A DNA stretch of 10,584 nucleotides from Eubacteriales Family XIII. Incertae Sedis bacterium (GCA_031290715.1 JAITNA010000227.1:1-10584), one strand, 5' to 3'. Positions 1 to 5,076 are shown, counted from the first letter of the stretch. The notes: generated from the letters alone by a model not told the origin. Numbers and translations are program-made.

Positions 1-1274
1 CGGGGTCTGCGGCGGCGGGGTCTGTAACGGGCTCTGCGGCGGCGGAAGAACTTGCGGCGGAGCTTGCGGCGAACACCGCGCCGGAGGACTCTGCGGTTGA
101 TGCCTGTATCGCGGAGGCGCGGCGCTGCCCGCGGTGCAACTGCTCGGCTTGCATTGACGCCTGTACGCTGATTCGGCACTTCAAACAAAATCCCAAGCGC
201 ATTGCCGCAGACCTCGGCGTGACGGTACTGCCGGTGGATGAGAAGATCAAACATGTCGCTTCGCGTATGCTGAACAGCTGCAATATCTGCGGCCTGTGTA
301 CGGCTGTCTGCCCGGCGGGGGTCGATACCTGCTTGGCGATGTATGAGAGCCGCCGTATCCTGCTCCGCGGCGGGCATTTGCCGGCGGCGTATCACAGCTT
401 TTGGATGGACGATATGGCCTTTTCCATGTCGGAGGAAGCTTTTGCGGTCGTGCTGCCTGTACCGTCGGCGCTGCCTGTGCTGTCTGTGGGGTCTGAAAGC
501 GCGGGGGAAAAGGGCGAAACAGGGCGCGGCCTGCTGTTTTTTCCGGGCTGTCAGCTCACGGCTTCGCGGCCCGATACGGTCAGCCGTACCTATGAGCATA
601 TCAAGACCATCGCGCCGAATGCTTCTATGCTGCTTTCCTGCTGCGGCGTCCCGGCCGATTGGGCGGGGGAGGAAGCGATTTTTGAAAGCACGTCGGAAAA
701 GCTGCGCGCGGCGTGGGAGGGGCTTGGCCGCCCCGAAATACTCTATGCGTGCAGTACCTGCAAAAAGACGTTTGAAAAGGCGTCGCCTATGGTTCGCGGC
801 AGCTTGGTCTACGAGTGGATAGCCGAAAACGGCGGCGGCGCGGCGCGTTTGCCGGGGGACGACGCGCGTTTGCCGGGCGGCGCTATGCGGGCTTGCGTGT
901 ACGATCCGTGCAGCAGCCGGGCGGACAAGGCGGGGCAGGCCGCCGTACGCGAGCTTGCGACGCGCGGCGGCTTTGTTTTGGACGAGCTTGGCCCGAGCGG
1001 GGAAACGGCTGCCTGCTGCGGGTTCGGCGGGCATATTTATCCGGCGAACCCTACGCTGCTCGGAGAAATTTTGGCGGAGCGGACGGCGGCGTCCGAAGTG
1101 CCGTATATCACCTACTGCGCGAACTGTAACGATCTGTTTTTGTCCGAGGGCAAGGATAGCCGGCATATCCTTGACATTCTCTTTCCTTCGCCCTCGGAGG
1201 AAGGTTTGCCGAGCCTTACGCAGCGCCGGGAAAACCGCCGTGCGCTCAAAGCGAAATATGCCGGGCTGAAATAA
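1..1274 (+). CDS. Pyridine nucleotide-disulfide oxidoreductase/dicluster-type Fe-S protein, C-terminal part (5' end outside window)
   Basis: The reading frame is open from the left edge (first full codon at nt 3) to the TAA at 1272-1274, so the start lies outside the window. An Ala/Gly/Ser-rich linker (about nt 3-100) is followed by two cysteine clusters: CPRCNCSACIDAC (nt 126-164) and CNICGLCTAVCPAGVD (nt 279-326). The clusters are spaced like two [4Fe-4S] sites. Two CCG-type (HdrB/HdrD-like) repeats follow. The first has FFPGCQ, SCCGVP and CSTC; the second has YDPCSS, AACCGFGG and CANC, and every expected Cys is present. In the family I recall, an FAD/NAD(P) oxidoreductase module precedes this part, and the protein is thought to pass electrons between a nucleotide cofactor and a disulfide or Fe-S partner in the cytoplasm. 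The flavin module is not visible here. It is the first visible gene of an operon with the next two. The substrate is unknown. Confidence 0.82.
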   Translation, partial: GSAAAGSVTGSAAAEELAAELAANTAPEDSAVDACIAEARRCPRCNCSACIDACTLIRHFKQNPKRIAADLGVTVLPVDEKIKHVASRMLNSCNICGLCTAVCPAGVDTCLAMYESRRILLRGGHLPAAYHSFWMDDMAFSMSEEAFAVVLPVPSALPVLSVGSESAGEKGETGRGLLFFPGCQLTASRPDTVSRTYEHIKTIAPNASMLLSCCGVPADWAGEEAIFESTSEKLRAAWEGLGRPEILYACSTCKKTFEKASPMVRGSLVYEWIAENGGGAARLPGDDARLPGGAMRACVYDPCSSRADKAGQAAVRELATRGGFVLDELGPSGETAACCGFGGHIYPANPTLLGEILAERTAASEVPYITYCANCNDLFLSEGKDSRHILDILFPSPSEEGLPSLTQRRENRRALKAKYAGLK

Positions 1275-1301
1275 GCGCCGCGGCCGCCGGCTCTGTTTGA
1301 G

Positions 1302-1544
1302 GTGTCCATTTCGCCGGAACTCGAGAAGAAGATGGACCGGCTCCTGCTGCTTCGCGAGGATGTCGAACGGGCTGTCGCGTACTGCGAGGGGGAGAACGCG
1401 AAGGTCGTCGATCCCGTGAGCGGCTATTCGATCGGCTATCGGCAGGGCGGGGCGGCCACCGTCTGGGTTGTGTACTCGGTCACGGATCGCGCACAGGCGG
1501 TGTTATACAATGTGTACAGCCACCGCATGAAGATTGAGGGATAG
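1302..1544 (+). CDS. Small conserved-looking hypothetical protein (80 aa) in the dicluster operon
   Basis: It starts at GTG 1302, 27 nt after the upstream stop, and ends at TAG 1542-1544. It lies in the same frame as the upstream gene, with no other stop between. The ribosome binding site is poor (TTTGAG just before GTG). ATG 1332 is an alternative start but would remove the helical N-terminus ISPELEKKMDRLLLL. The protein has a charged helical N-terminal half. The C-terminal half looks like a beta structure: DPVSGYSIGY, then TVWVVYS, then NVYSHRMKI. It has one Cys, no membrane segment and no recognised motif. I recall small proteins of this general look beside dicluster oxidoreductases in other anaerobes but cannot name the family. 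The position suggests an accessory subunit; this is inference. Confidence 0.65.
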   Translation: MSISPELEKKMDRLLLLREDVERAVAYCEGENAKVVDPVSGYSIGYRQGGAATVWVVYSVTDRAQAVLYNVYSHRMKIEG

Positions 1545-1569
1545 CGGCGTGGAGTGGGTACGTATTAAT

Positions 1570-1575
1570 TATAAT
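1570..1575 (+). promoter_or_regulatory. Possible -10 box ahead of the CxxC protein gene
   Basis: A perfect TATAAT lies in an AT-rich island between two GC-rich genes, about 26 nt before the ATG at 1601. No convincing -35 hexamer is found 16-18 nt upstream and there is no TGn extension. It may be an internal promoter or chance AT-richness in the 56-nt gap. Confidence 0.25.
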
Positions 1576-1600
1576 ATGAAAATAGTAGGCGCGGGGCATT

Positions 1601-1801
1601 ATGGAACACATTGACGAGGGCGGGCTATATTGCGCGCGGTGCGCGGTGCCGCTTGCGCGGATTGAAACGAAATTTTCGTATCTCGGGCACGACTTCAAAC
1701 ACCCTGTTTTGAAGTGCCCTGTCTGCGGGCAGCTCTATCTCCCCGAGGACTTCGTTGACAGCAAGATTTTTGAAGTGGAAACCCTGCTCGAGGACAAGTG
1801 A
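1601..1801 (+). CDS. Small two-CxxC (rubredoxin/zinc-ribbon-like) redox protein, DVU_1557-like
   Basis: This is a 66-aa protein starting at ATG 1601 with a modest ribosome binding site (GCGGGG, 5 nt upstream) and ending at TGA 1799-1801. Two Cys pairs, CARC (residues 11-14) and CPVCG (residues 39-43), flank SYLGHDFKHPVLK, which is a typical four-Cys metal-knuckle arrangement for Zn or Fe. The C-terminus IFEVETLLEDK is acidic and helical. From memory it closely resembles a small redox-protein family named after Desulfovibrio DVU_1557. That family is found next to pyridine nucleotide-disulfide oxidoreductase/dicluster proteins and molybdenum hydroxylase or selenium-linked genes; this match is recollection, not a search. 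The neighbour at 1-1274 fits that context. A zinc-ribbon structural protein is the alternative. Confidence 0.65.
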   Translation: MEHIDEGGLYCARCAVPLARIETKFSYLGHDFKHPVLKCPVCGQLYLPEDFVDSKIFEVETLLEDK

Positions 1802-1876
1802 TGGACGGCGAAAGGAGTTTCCCAAAATCGTTGCGGCGACAGGCGCGGGCCGCTTCTCTCTATGGTTAACATTCAA
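1801..1876 (+). pseudogene. Possible truncated remnant of the next operon gene
   Basis: The upstream stop overlaps an ATG (TGATG at 1799-1803) that opens only a 22-codon frame, ending at TAA 1867-1869. A strong AAAGGAG (1811-1817) is followed about 10 nt later by ATC (1827-1829) instead of a start codon. That frame continues as IVAATGAGRFSLW and stops at about 1876, inside the promoter of the downstream small RNA. The pattern suggests an operon gene whose body was lost. It may equally be non-coding sequence. Confidence 0.2.
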
Positions 1877-1898
1877 TTAACAAGCTATCTGCTAAGAT
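1866..1898 (+). promoter_or_regulatory. Pho-box-like promoter of small RNA 1
   Basis: TTAACA occurs at 1866-1871 and again at 1877-1882, an 11-bp period or one helical turn. Exactly 10 nt separate the second copy from TAAGAT (1893-1898), which acts as a -10 box. Two TTAACA-like hexamers with 5-bp spacers in place of a -35 box, about 10-11 bp before the -10, is the known layout of PhoP/PhoB-activated promoters. The reverse complement, TGTTAA-N5-TGTTAA, also fits the WalR/YycF consensus, so another OmpR-family regulator is possible. The predicted start is about 1905, within a TCAAG also found at the second copy. Confidence 0.6.
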
Positions 1899-1904
1899 GA
1901 AATC

Positions 1905-2056
1905 AAGTTATGAGTGCGGTGAGGTCAGGCTTTTCTGGATGGCGAGCGTGCTCTCCCGGTCCCATAGCTGAAGACCACTGAGCAGTGGACCGATCTCTTT
2001 CCCCCTACCTCTTCCCCCTAACTTTTAGGCCCGCTGCTCGGGGGTTTTTTATTTTT
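1905..2056 (+). ncRNA. Candidate small RNA 1 with C/U-rich loop
   Basis: There is no credible reading frame between the promoter at 1866-1898 and the U-tract at 2045-2056, and the next gene is on the opposite strand, so this looks like a free-standing RNA of about 150 nt. The 5' part can form a small hairpin (1941-1946 with 1951-1956, one mismatch). The 3' part is a long stem: 1978-1991 pairs with 2028-2041, with one A/C mismatch and two G-U pairs. It encloses a 36-nt loop (1992-2027) containing CCCCTACCTCTTCCCCCTA (2002-2020). That core is almost repeated in small RNA 2. A C-rich single-stranded loop resembles sRNAs that pair with Shine-Dalgarno sequences. The alternative is an untranslated leader, but no plus-strand gene follows until 5077. 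Confidence 0.55.
1978..2056 (+). terminator. Rho-independent terminator carrying the C-rich loop
   Basis: The stem 1978-1991/2028-2041 is followed by GGGTTTTTTATTTTT. Pairing can continue outward between 1971-1976 and 2043-2048, into the U-tract. A short alternative stem CCCG-CTGCT-CGGG (2030-2041) lies directly before the U-run and could also terminate. The upstream arm can instead fold on itself as CCACT-GAGC-AGTGG (1975-1988), so two structures compete. Confidence 0.65.
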
Positions 2057-2068
2057 ATAATTTAATTT

Positions 2069-2935
2069 TCATCTCAACAACAACCTCTCCCAATCGTCAG
2101 GAAATCCTACATGCCTTAGTAATGCAAAAGGGTGAGCAGTGAATATCGTTCTGATTTCCGAAACTAATTGCTCTTGTACGGTGTCAAACGGCAGCAAATT
2201 ATATATCGCGTAGATGAAAGCGAAAGCCCGGGTCGGTATAATATCTTTTTTGTGCTTGCTCGGCAGACGAACCGGACAAGATCGTAAATCGCGGTTGTAA
2301 AATCTGCCGCCGTGAGCCGCGATGTTACGAACATACACACAGCATTGCAGCCAATTTTCTATGTATTTTCGGTTGTATCGAAAACACCTCTTTGCGATAT
2401 CTTCCCGATCCTCAGTGTGCATGTTTTTAAACATCATCGACGACACCCCAAAAGAGGTTGCTTCGATAGCGACCCAAAGAGGGAACACGCTATTCAAATC
2501 TTCAACATGGTGGTGAACAAAGGCATCGTCAGAACGCGACAACTCATCATCTAATTTTGTAAGAAAACGGGCATGGTACAGTGGATTGTCAAAAGTACTC
2601 GCGTCAAGATAGCCGAGCGCCCCGTATTTTCCCGCGTGGAAGTGCGCAACGCAGGTGCGTAGAGCCACCTCGATGAACGCTGTGTAGGCGTATATGGTTT
2701 TTCGGAAATCGCAGTCAAAATAGTACAGGTCGCATACATCCTCAAACGACACGTCGTTATAAAAGCGATCGTGCTTTTGTAAGGTCAAAGTGTAAGCACT
2801 GAAGCGGTAATAATTGACGCGTTTCAAGAACTCGACTGCCGTAGCCTCGTCGTCGATTCGCAGCCCGCGTTCGCGCAAAAGTTGGACTTGCTCGGTATAG
2901 GTCTTATACTCTTTTGTATTTCCGACATTCAACAT
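2069..2935 (-). CDS. Abi_2/AbiF-AbiD family HEPN ribonuclease (abortive-infection type)
   Basis: It starts at ATG 2935-2933, with GGAGGG just upstream; an in-frame TTG at 2947 overlaps that ribosome binding site and is rejected. The product is 288 aa. Family marks in order are an N-terminal EQVQLLRERGL helix (15-25), NYYRFSAY (41-48), the FEDVCDLYYFDCDFRK region (64-79), PLWVAIEATSFG (152-163) and VRNIAAHGGRFYNR (202-215). RNIAAH (203-208) is the RNxxxH signature of HEPN RNases, also used by Cas13. These proteins are thought to cleave RNA and stop growth when unleashed. AbiF relatives have been reported to be held in check by a conserved RNA and to be ancestral to Cas13. Local GC (about 42-47% in sampled lines) is below the flanking genes (about 57%), consistent with transfer. 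It has its own promoter and a hairpin leader and no protein partner beside it. Confidence 0.8.
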   Translation of the reverse strand: MLNVGNTKEYKTYTEQVQLLRERGLRIDDEATAVEFLKRVNYYRFSAYTLTLQKHDRFYNDVSFEDVCDLYYFDCDFRKTIYAYTAFIEVALRTCVAHFHAGKYGALGYLDASTFDNPLYHARFLTKLDDELSRSDDAFVHHHVEDLNSVFPLWVAIEATSFGVSSMMFKNMHTEDREDIAKRCFRYNRKYIENWLQCCVYVRNIAAHGGRFYNRDLRSCPVRLPSKHKKDIIPTRAFAFIYAIYNLLPFDTVQEQLVSEIRTIFTAHPFALLRHVGFPDDWERLLLR

Positions 2936-3002
2936 GATTCCCTCCAAAAACTCAAAATCCCCACCGTGTTACGCATCGTTGAGAGGCTTGGTGGGGTCCG
3001 TT
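2936..3002 (-). ncRNA. Hairpin leader or candidate RNA partner upstream of the AbiF-like gene
   Basis: The minus-strand transcript from the promoter at 3009-3037 would start near 3002. It contains CCCCACC (2996-2990) pairing perfectly with GGTGGGG (2965-2959) around a 24-nt loop. The U-rich stretch ATTTTGAGTTTTT then runs up to the GGAGGG of the abi gene. This could be a short terminated RNA, an attenuator or a structured 5' UTR. The literature I recall on AbiF describes a conserved associated RNA that acts as antitoxin; whether this hairpin is that RNA is inference. Confidence 0.35.
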
Positions 3003-3008
3003 ATATTT

Positions 3009-3037
3009 ATATAACCACACCTCGGTTGTATTGTCAA
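3009..3037 (-). promoter_or_regulatory. Promoter of the AbiF-like gene
   Basis: On the minus strand a perfect TTGACA (3037-3032) is followed after 17 nt by TTATAT (3014-3009), or after 18 nt by TATATA. This is a strong sigma-A-type promoter and would give a leader of about 65 nt. It lies back to back with the plus-strand promoter at 3138-3170. Confidence 0.65.
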
Positions 3038-3137
3038 ACAAAAAATTCAACTTACTGCATTTCTTCACACCCTCATGGCGTAGTTTTAACGAGTGCATAA
3101 ATATATTTTTATAAATGGTTATAGATTACCGATGAAG

Positions 3138-3170
3138 TTAACATTCAGTTAACATTAATTTTGTTATGAT
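3138..3170 (+). promoter_or_regulatory. Pho-box-like promoter of small RNA 2
   Basis: TTAACA occurs at 3138-3143 and 3149-3154 (11-bp period), and 10 nt separate the second copy from TATGAT (3165-3170). The geometry is identical, base for base, to the promoter at 1866-1898. The bridging TTCA and a TCAAG 5 nt after the -10 are also shared. A weaker possible third half-site, TTACCG, lies at 3126-3131. The predicted start is near 3177. Confidence 0.62.
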
Positions 3171-3176
3171 GGGGTC

Positions 3177-3313
3177 AAGAAAGAACAAGCGAACAACTGA
3201 ATAGCGAGTTTCTCCCCCTCCCCTACCTCTCCCCTATTTATATCTCGCTATTCAATAACAACTCCTTTTTCATACGCACAGCGGACGGATTTTTCTAATC
3301 CGTCCGCTGTGTC
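3177..3313 (+). ncRNA. Candidate small RNA 2 with C/U-rich loop on an 11-bp stem
   Basis: About 20 nt after the predicted start, TGAATAGCGAG (3198-3208) pairs without mismatch with CTCGCTATTCA (3244-3254). The 35-nt loop between them (3209-3243) is nearly pure pyrimidine and contains CCCCTACCTCTCCCCTA (3220-3236), the core shared with small RNA 1. No start codon with a reading frame is present, and the next gene is convergent. The 3' end is uncertain: either near the T-run 3266-3270 or at the hairpin 3277-3311. The stem sequence differs completely from that of small RNA 1 while loop length and core are kept, as expected if the loop is the working part. Confidence 0.58.
3277..3311. terminator. 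Strong inverted repeat between convergent transcripts
   Basis: CACAGCGGACGGATT (3277-3291) and its exact complement (3297-3311) form a 15-bp stem with a 5-nt loop. It sits between small RNA 2 (plus) and the symporter gene (minus) and could stop transcription both ways. No T-run follows the stem on either strand; the only nearby one precedes it (plus strand 3266-3270). It is therefore not a textbook terminator and may act as an RNA 3'-end stabiliser. Confidence 0.5.
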
Positions 3314-3372
3314 GTGAGAACAAATTCGCCGTGAAAGCAAATGTATAACTATTCAAACATGGATGTTCATGT

Positions 3373-4920
3373 TCAATTCCTATCGGCCAAGGGCGCTTCC
3401 TCAATTTTCCCGAACGCGTTATCAAGATGATCCTTTGAATACGCGAATTTTTTTGTGAGCAGACTCACGACGGGAACAATCACGACAGACACCGCCATTG
3501 CCGTCACGCCGAATACCGGCGCCATGCTCTTTGCGGCGGCGAAGCCTGAGCCGGCGATGTTGATCGTCAGCATGAGCCCTACGACAACCGGCCCGGCGAG
3601 CAAGCCCGCCCACGCGCCTGCTTTTGTGATGAATTTGCCGTACAGCCCCCAGATAAAGGGCCCGATGAAGGAACCGGCTACGACGCCCCACGAGAAGCTC
3701 ATCAGATTGACGATGAAGGAGATGTTCATGGTCGCAAAGACAAAGGACAGCGCGATGAAAACGACGCAGAAGACCCGCAGCGTAACGACCTGAGCCTTTT
3801 GCGAGAGGTCTTTCCTGACGCTGCGGATGAGGTCGATGGTGACCGCCGAGCTCGAGGAGAGTACAAGCGCGGAGAGCGTCGACATCGAAGCGGACAGCAG
3901 CAGCAGCATGATGATACAAAGCACCACGACGGAGAACGTACCGCCGGACAAGGCTTTCATCAAAATCGTCGGGACGACATTGTCGTAGCCGCCTTCCACA
4001 GCCGGCAGGCCGTCCGCGCCCGCGTCAATGAAAAGACGCCCCATGGAACCGACGAAATAAGCGCCGCAGCCGATGAATACCGCGAATATCGTGGAAACGA
4101 CCGTCGCCTTGCGAATGCTGCTTTCGTCTTTGATGGCATAATATTTGTGTATCATCTGCGGCATGCCCCAGACACCGAAGCTCGTGAGCAGAATATTGAT
4201 ATAAAGTGTCTTTTTCATGGCGCCGCCCGCCAAATCGACAAGGCTCGGGTCGATGCTTTTGAGGTTGTCAATCATCGCGCCGATCCCGCCGACTTCCGGG
4301 CGGTTCAGGAGAATGACGACCATGGCCGTGATCCCGACGAACATGATGATTCCTTGAATGAGGTCGTTCCACGCTGTTGCGACATAGCCGCCGAGTACGA
4401 GATAAATACCTGTGAGAATGGCGACAATGATCATGCACATCTGCGGCGAGGCACCGACAAAGATCGCGGAAAACAGCGTGCCAAGCCCCTTATAAACACC
4501 GGCCGCGTAGGGTACGAGGAAGATGAAAATAATCAAGGCCGCGTAAATCTTCATCCTCGGACCGAGATAACGCGCGGCAAAAAACTCCGGCATTGTCCGG
4601 GCTTCGAGTTTGTGTGTCATGCGGCGCGTCGGTTTCGCGAGGACGACCCACGCGATCAGACAGCCGAGAACGGCGTTCCCAACGCCGATCAGGATACTGC
4701 CCATGCCGACAATCCAGCCGAACATGCCCGCGTACCCGATGAAGATAACGGCTGAAAAGTATGAAGTGCCGTATGAAAAGGCCGACAGCCAAGGGCCTAC
4801 GTTCCTGCCCGCGAGAAAAAAACCTTCCACGGATCCTGTCTGCTTCGACGAGAGCGCCCCGACGACCACACAGACAAAAGTGAATACCACAATTGCAATG
4901 ACCGCTATTACTTGTGTCAT
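3373..4920 (-). CDS. Sodium:solute symporter (SSS family)
   Basis: This 515-aa inner-membrane protein starts at ATG 4920-4918 behind GGGAGGTAGGAGCT, and its length and hydrophobic pattern (about 13 membrane segments) suit the SSS/SLC5 family. Family marks include GRNVGPWLSAFSYGTSYFSAVIFIGYAG (38-65, first core helix), GGYVATAWNDLIQG (177-190, the usual GG-A-W-D-Q signature) and SASMSTLSALVLSSSS (343-358), the Ser-rich helix that helps bind Na+ in this family. It would import a small organic solute with sodium. The substrate (amino acid, organic acid or other) cannot be read from the sequence. It is transcribed alone from the promoter at 4975-5003. Its Shine-Dalgarno region is exactly complementary to the 8-mer CCTACCTC present in both small RNA loops. 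Confidence 0.88.
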   Translation of the reverse strand: MTQVIAVIAIVVFTFVCVVVGALSSKQTGSVEGFFLAGRNVGPWLSAFSYGTSYFSAVIFIGYAGMFGWIVGMGSILIGVGNAVLGCLIAWVVLAKPTRRMTHKLEARTMPEFFAARYLGPRMKIYAALIIFIFLVPYAAGVYKGLGTLFSAIFVGASPQMCMIIVAILTGIYLVLGGYVATAWNDLIQGIIMFVGITAMVVILLNRPEVGGIGAMIDNLKSIDPSLVDLAGGAMKKTLYINILLTSFGVWGMPQMIHKYYAIKDESSIRKATVVSTIFAVFIGCGAYFVGSMGRLFIDAGADGLPAVEGGYDNVVPTILMKALSGGTFSVVVLCIIMLLLLSASMSTLSALVLSSSSAVTIDLIRSVRKDLSQKAQVVTLRVFCVVFIALSFVFATMNISFIVNLMSFSWGVVAGSFIGPFIWGLYGKFITKAGAWAGLLAGPVVVGLMLTINIAGSGFAAAKSMAPVFGVTAMAVSVVIVPVVSLLTKKFAYSKDHLDNAFGKIEEAPLADRN

Positions 4921-4962
4921 AGCTCCTACCTCCCTGCATACCTACTGTGCGGGTTTCCCCGC
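4921..4962 (-). promoter_or_regulatory. Symporter leader: GNRA hairpin plus extended Shine-Dalgarno
   Basis: In the roughly 48-nt leader, GCGGG-GAAA-CCCGC (4962-4949 on the minus strand) forms a 5-bp stem closed by a GNRA tetraloop. Downstream, GGGAGGTAGGAG (4934-4923) offers two overlapping ribosome binding sites, 8 and 2 nt from the ATG. GAGGTAGG within it is the exact complement of plus-strand 2004-2011 and 3222-3229 in the candidate sRNA loops. Confidence 0.5.
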
Positions 4963-4974
4963 GGCTACAAACTC

Positions 4975-5003
4975 ATCATAGCACACCGCGCTTTTGCGGT
5001 AAA
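4975..5003 (-). promoter_or_regulatory. Promoter of the symporter gene
   Basis: On the minus strand TTTACC (5003-4998) is followed after 17 nt by TATGAT (4980-4975), with a TGC extended -10 directly before it. The -35 box overlaps the first unit of a tandem repeat at 5002-5027, which suggests regulation. Confidence 0.55.
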
Positions 5004-5027
5004 GCAAATTTTCCAAGCAAATTTTCC
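5002..5027. repeat. Tandem 13-bp direct repeat between divergent promoters
   Basis: AAGCAAATTTTCC occurs twice head to tail (5002-5014 and 5015-5027) with no spacer and no mismatch. It abuts the -35 box of the symporter promoter and lies 15 bp before the weak -35 of the deacetylase promoter. Tandem direct repeats at this place are typical of activator or repressor sites, but the 13-bp period does not match one helical turn. Confidence 0.5.
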
Positions 5028-5041
5028 CGCTATATTTACGG

Positions 5042-5070
5042 TTTTCCGCACTGCGCCATTGTGATAAAAT
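5042..5070 (+). promoter_or_regulatory. Extended -10 promoter of the deacetylase gene
   Basis: TAAAAT (5065-5070) is preceded by TGA, an extended -10. A weak TTTTCC (5042-5047) lies 17 nt upstream. The expected start falls at about 5077, which is the A of the start codon. Confidence 0.45.
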
Positions 5071-5076
5071 AAAACA

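Noticed and set aside
343..1309. Overlapping Arg-rich frames across the first gene
   Set aside because: They are other-frame readings of a GC-rich gene; only the frame with the conserved Cys clusters is coherent.
1905..2056. tRNA (including selenocysteine tRNA) or known riboswitch in the segment before the abi gene
   Set aside because: No T-loop GGTTCRANYCC, acceptor stem or CCA was found, and no plus-strand gene follows for a riboswitch to control.
2936..2947. TTG start for the AbiF-like protein at 2947
   Set aside because: The extra codons are the GGAGGG ribosome binding site itself; ATG 2935 is correctly spaced.
2001..3235. G-quadruplexes on the minus strand opposite the C-rich loops
   Set aside because: Each site has only two or three G-runs of three or more close together, so the canonical four-run motif is not met.
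1866..3254. CRISPR array or mobile element ends flanking the abi gene
   Set aside because: There are only two similar modules, with no regular short repeats and spacers. No transposase, integrase, terminal inverted repeats or target-site duplication were seen.
3799..4755. A 318-codon plus-strand frame opposite the symporter gene
   Set aside because: Its composition (His, Asp, Arg, Asn-rich, no motifs) is typical of an antisense shadow of a membrane-protein gene.
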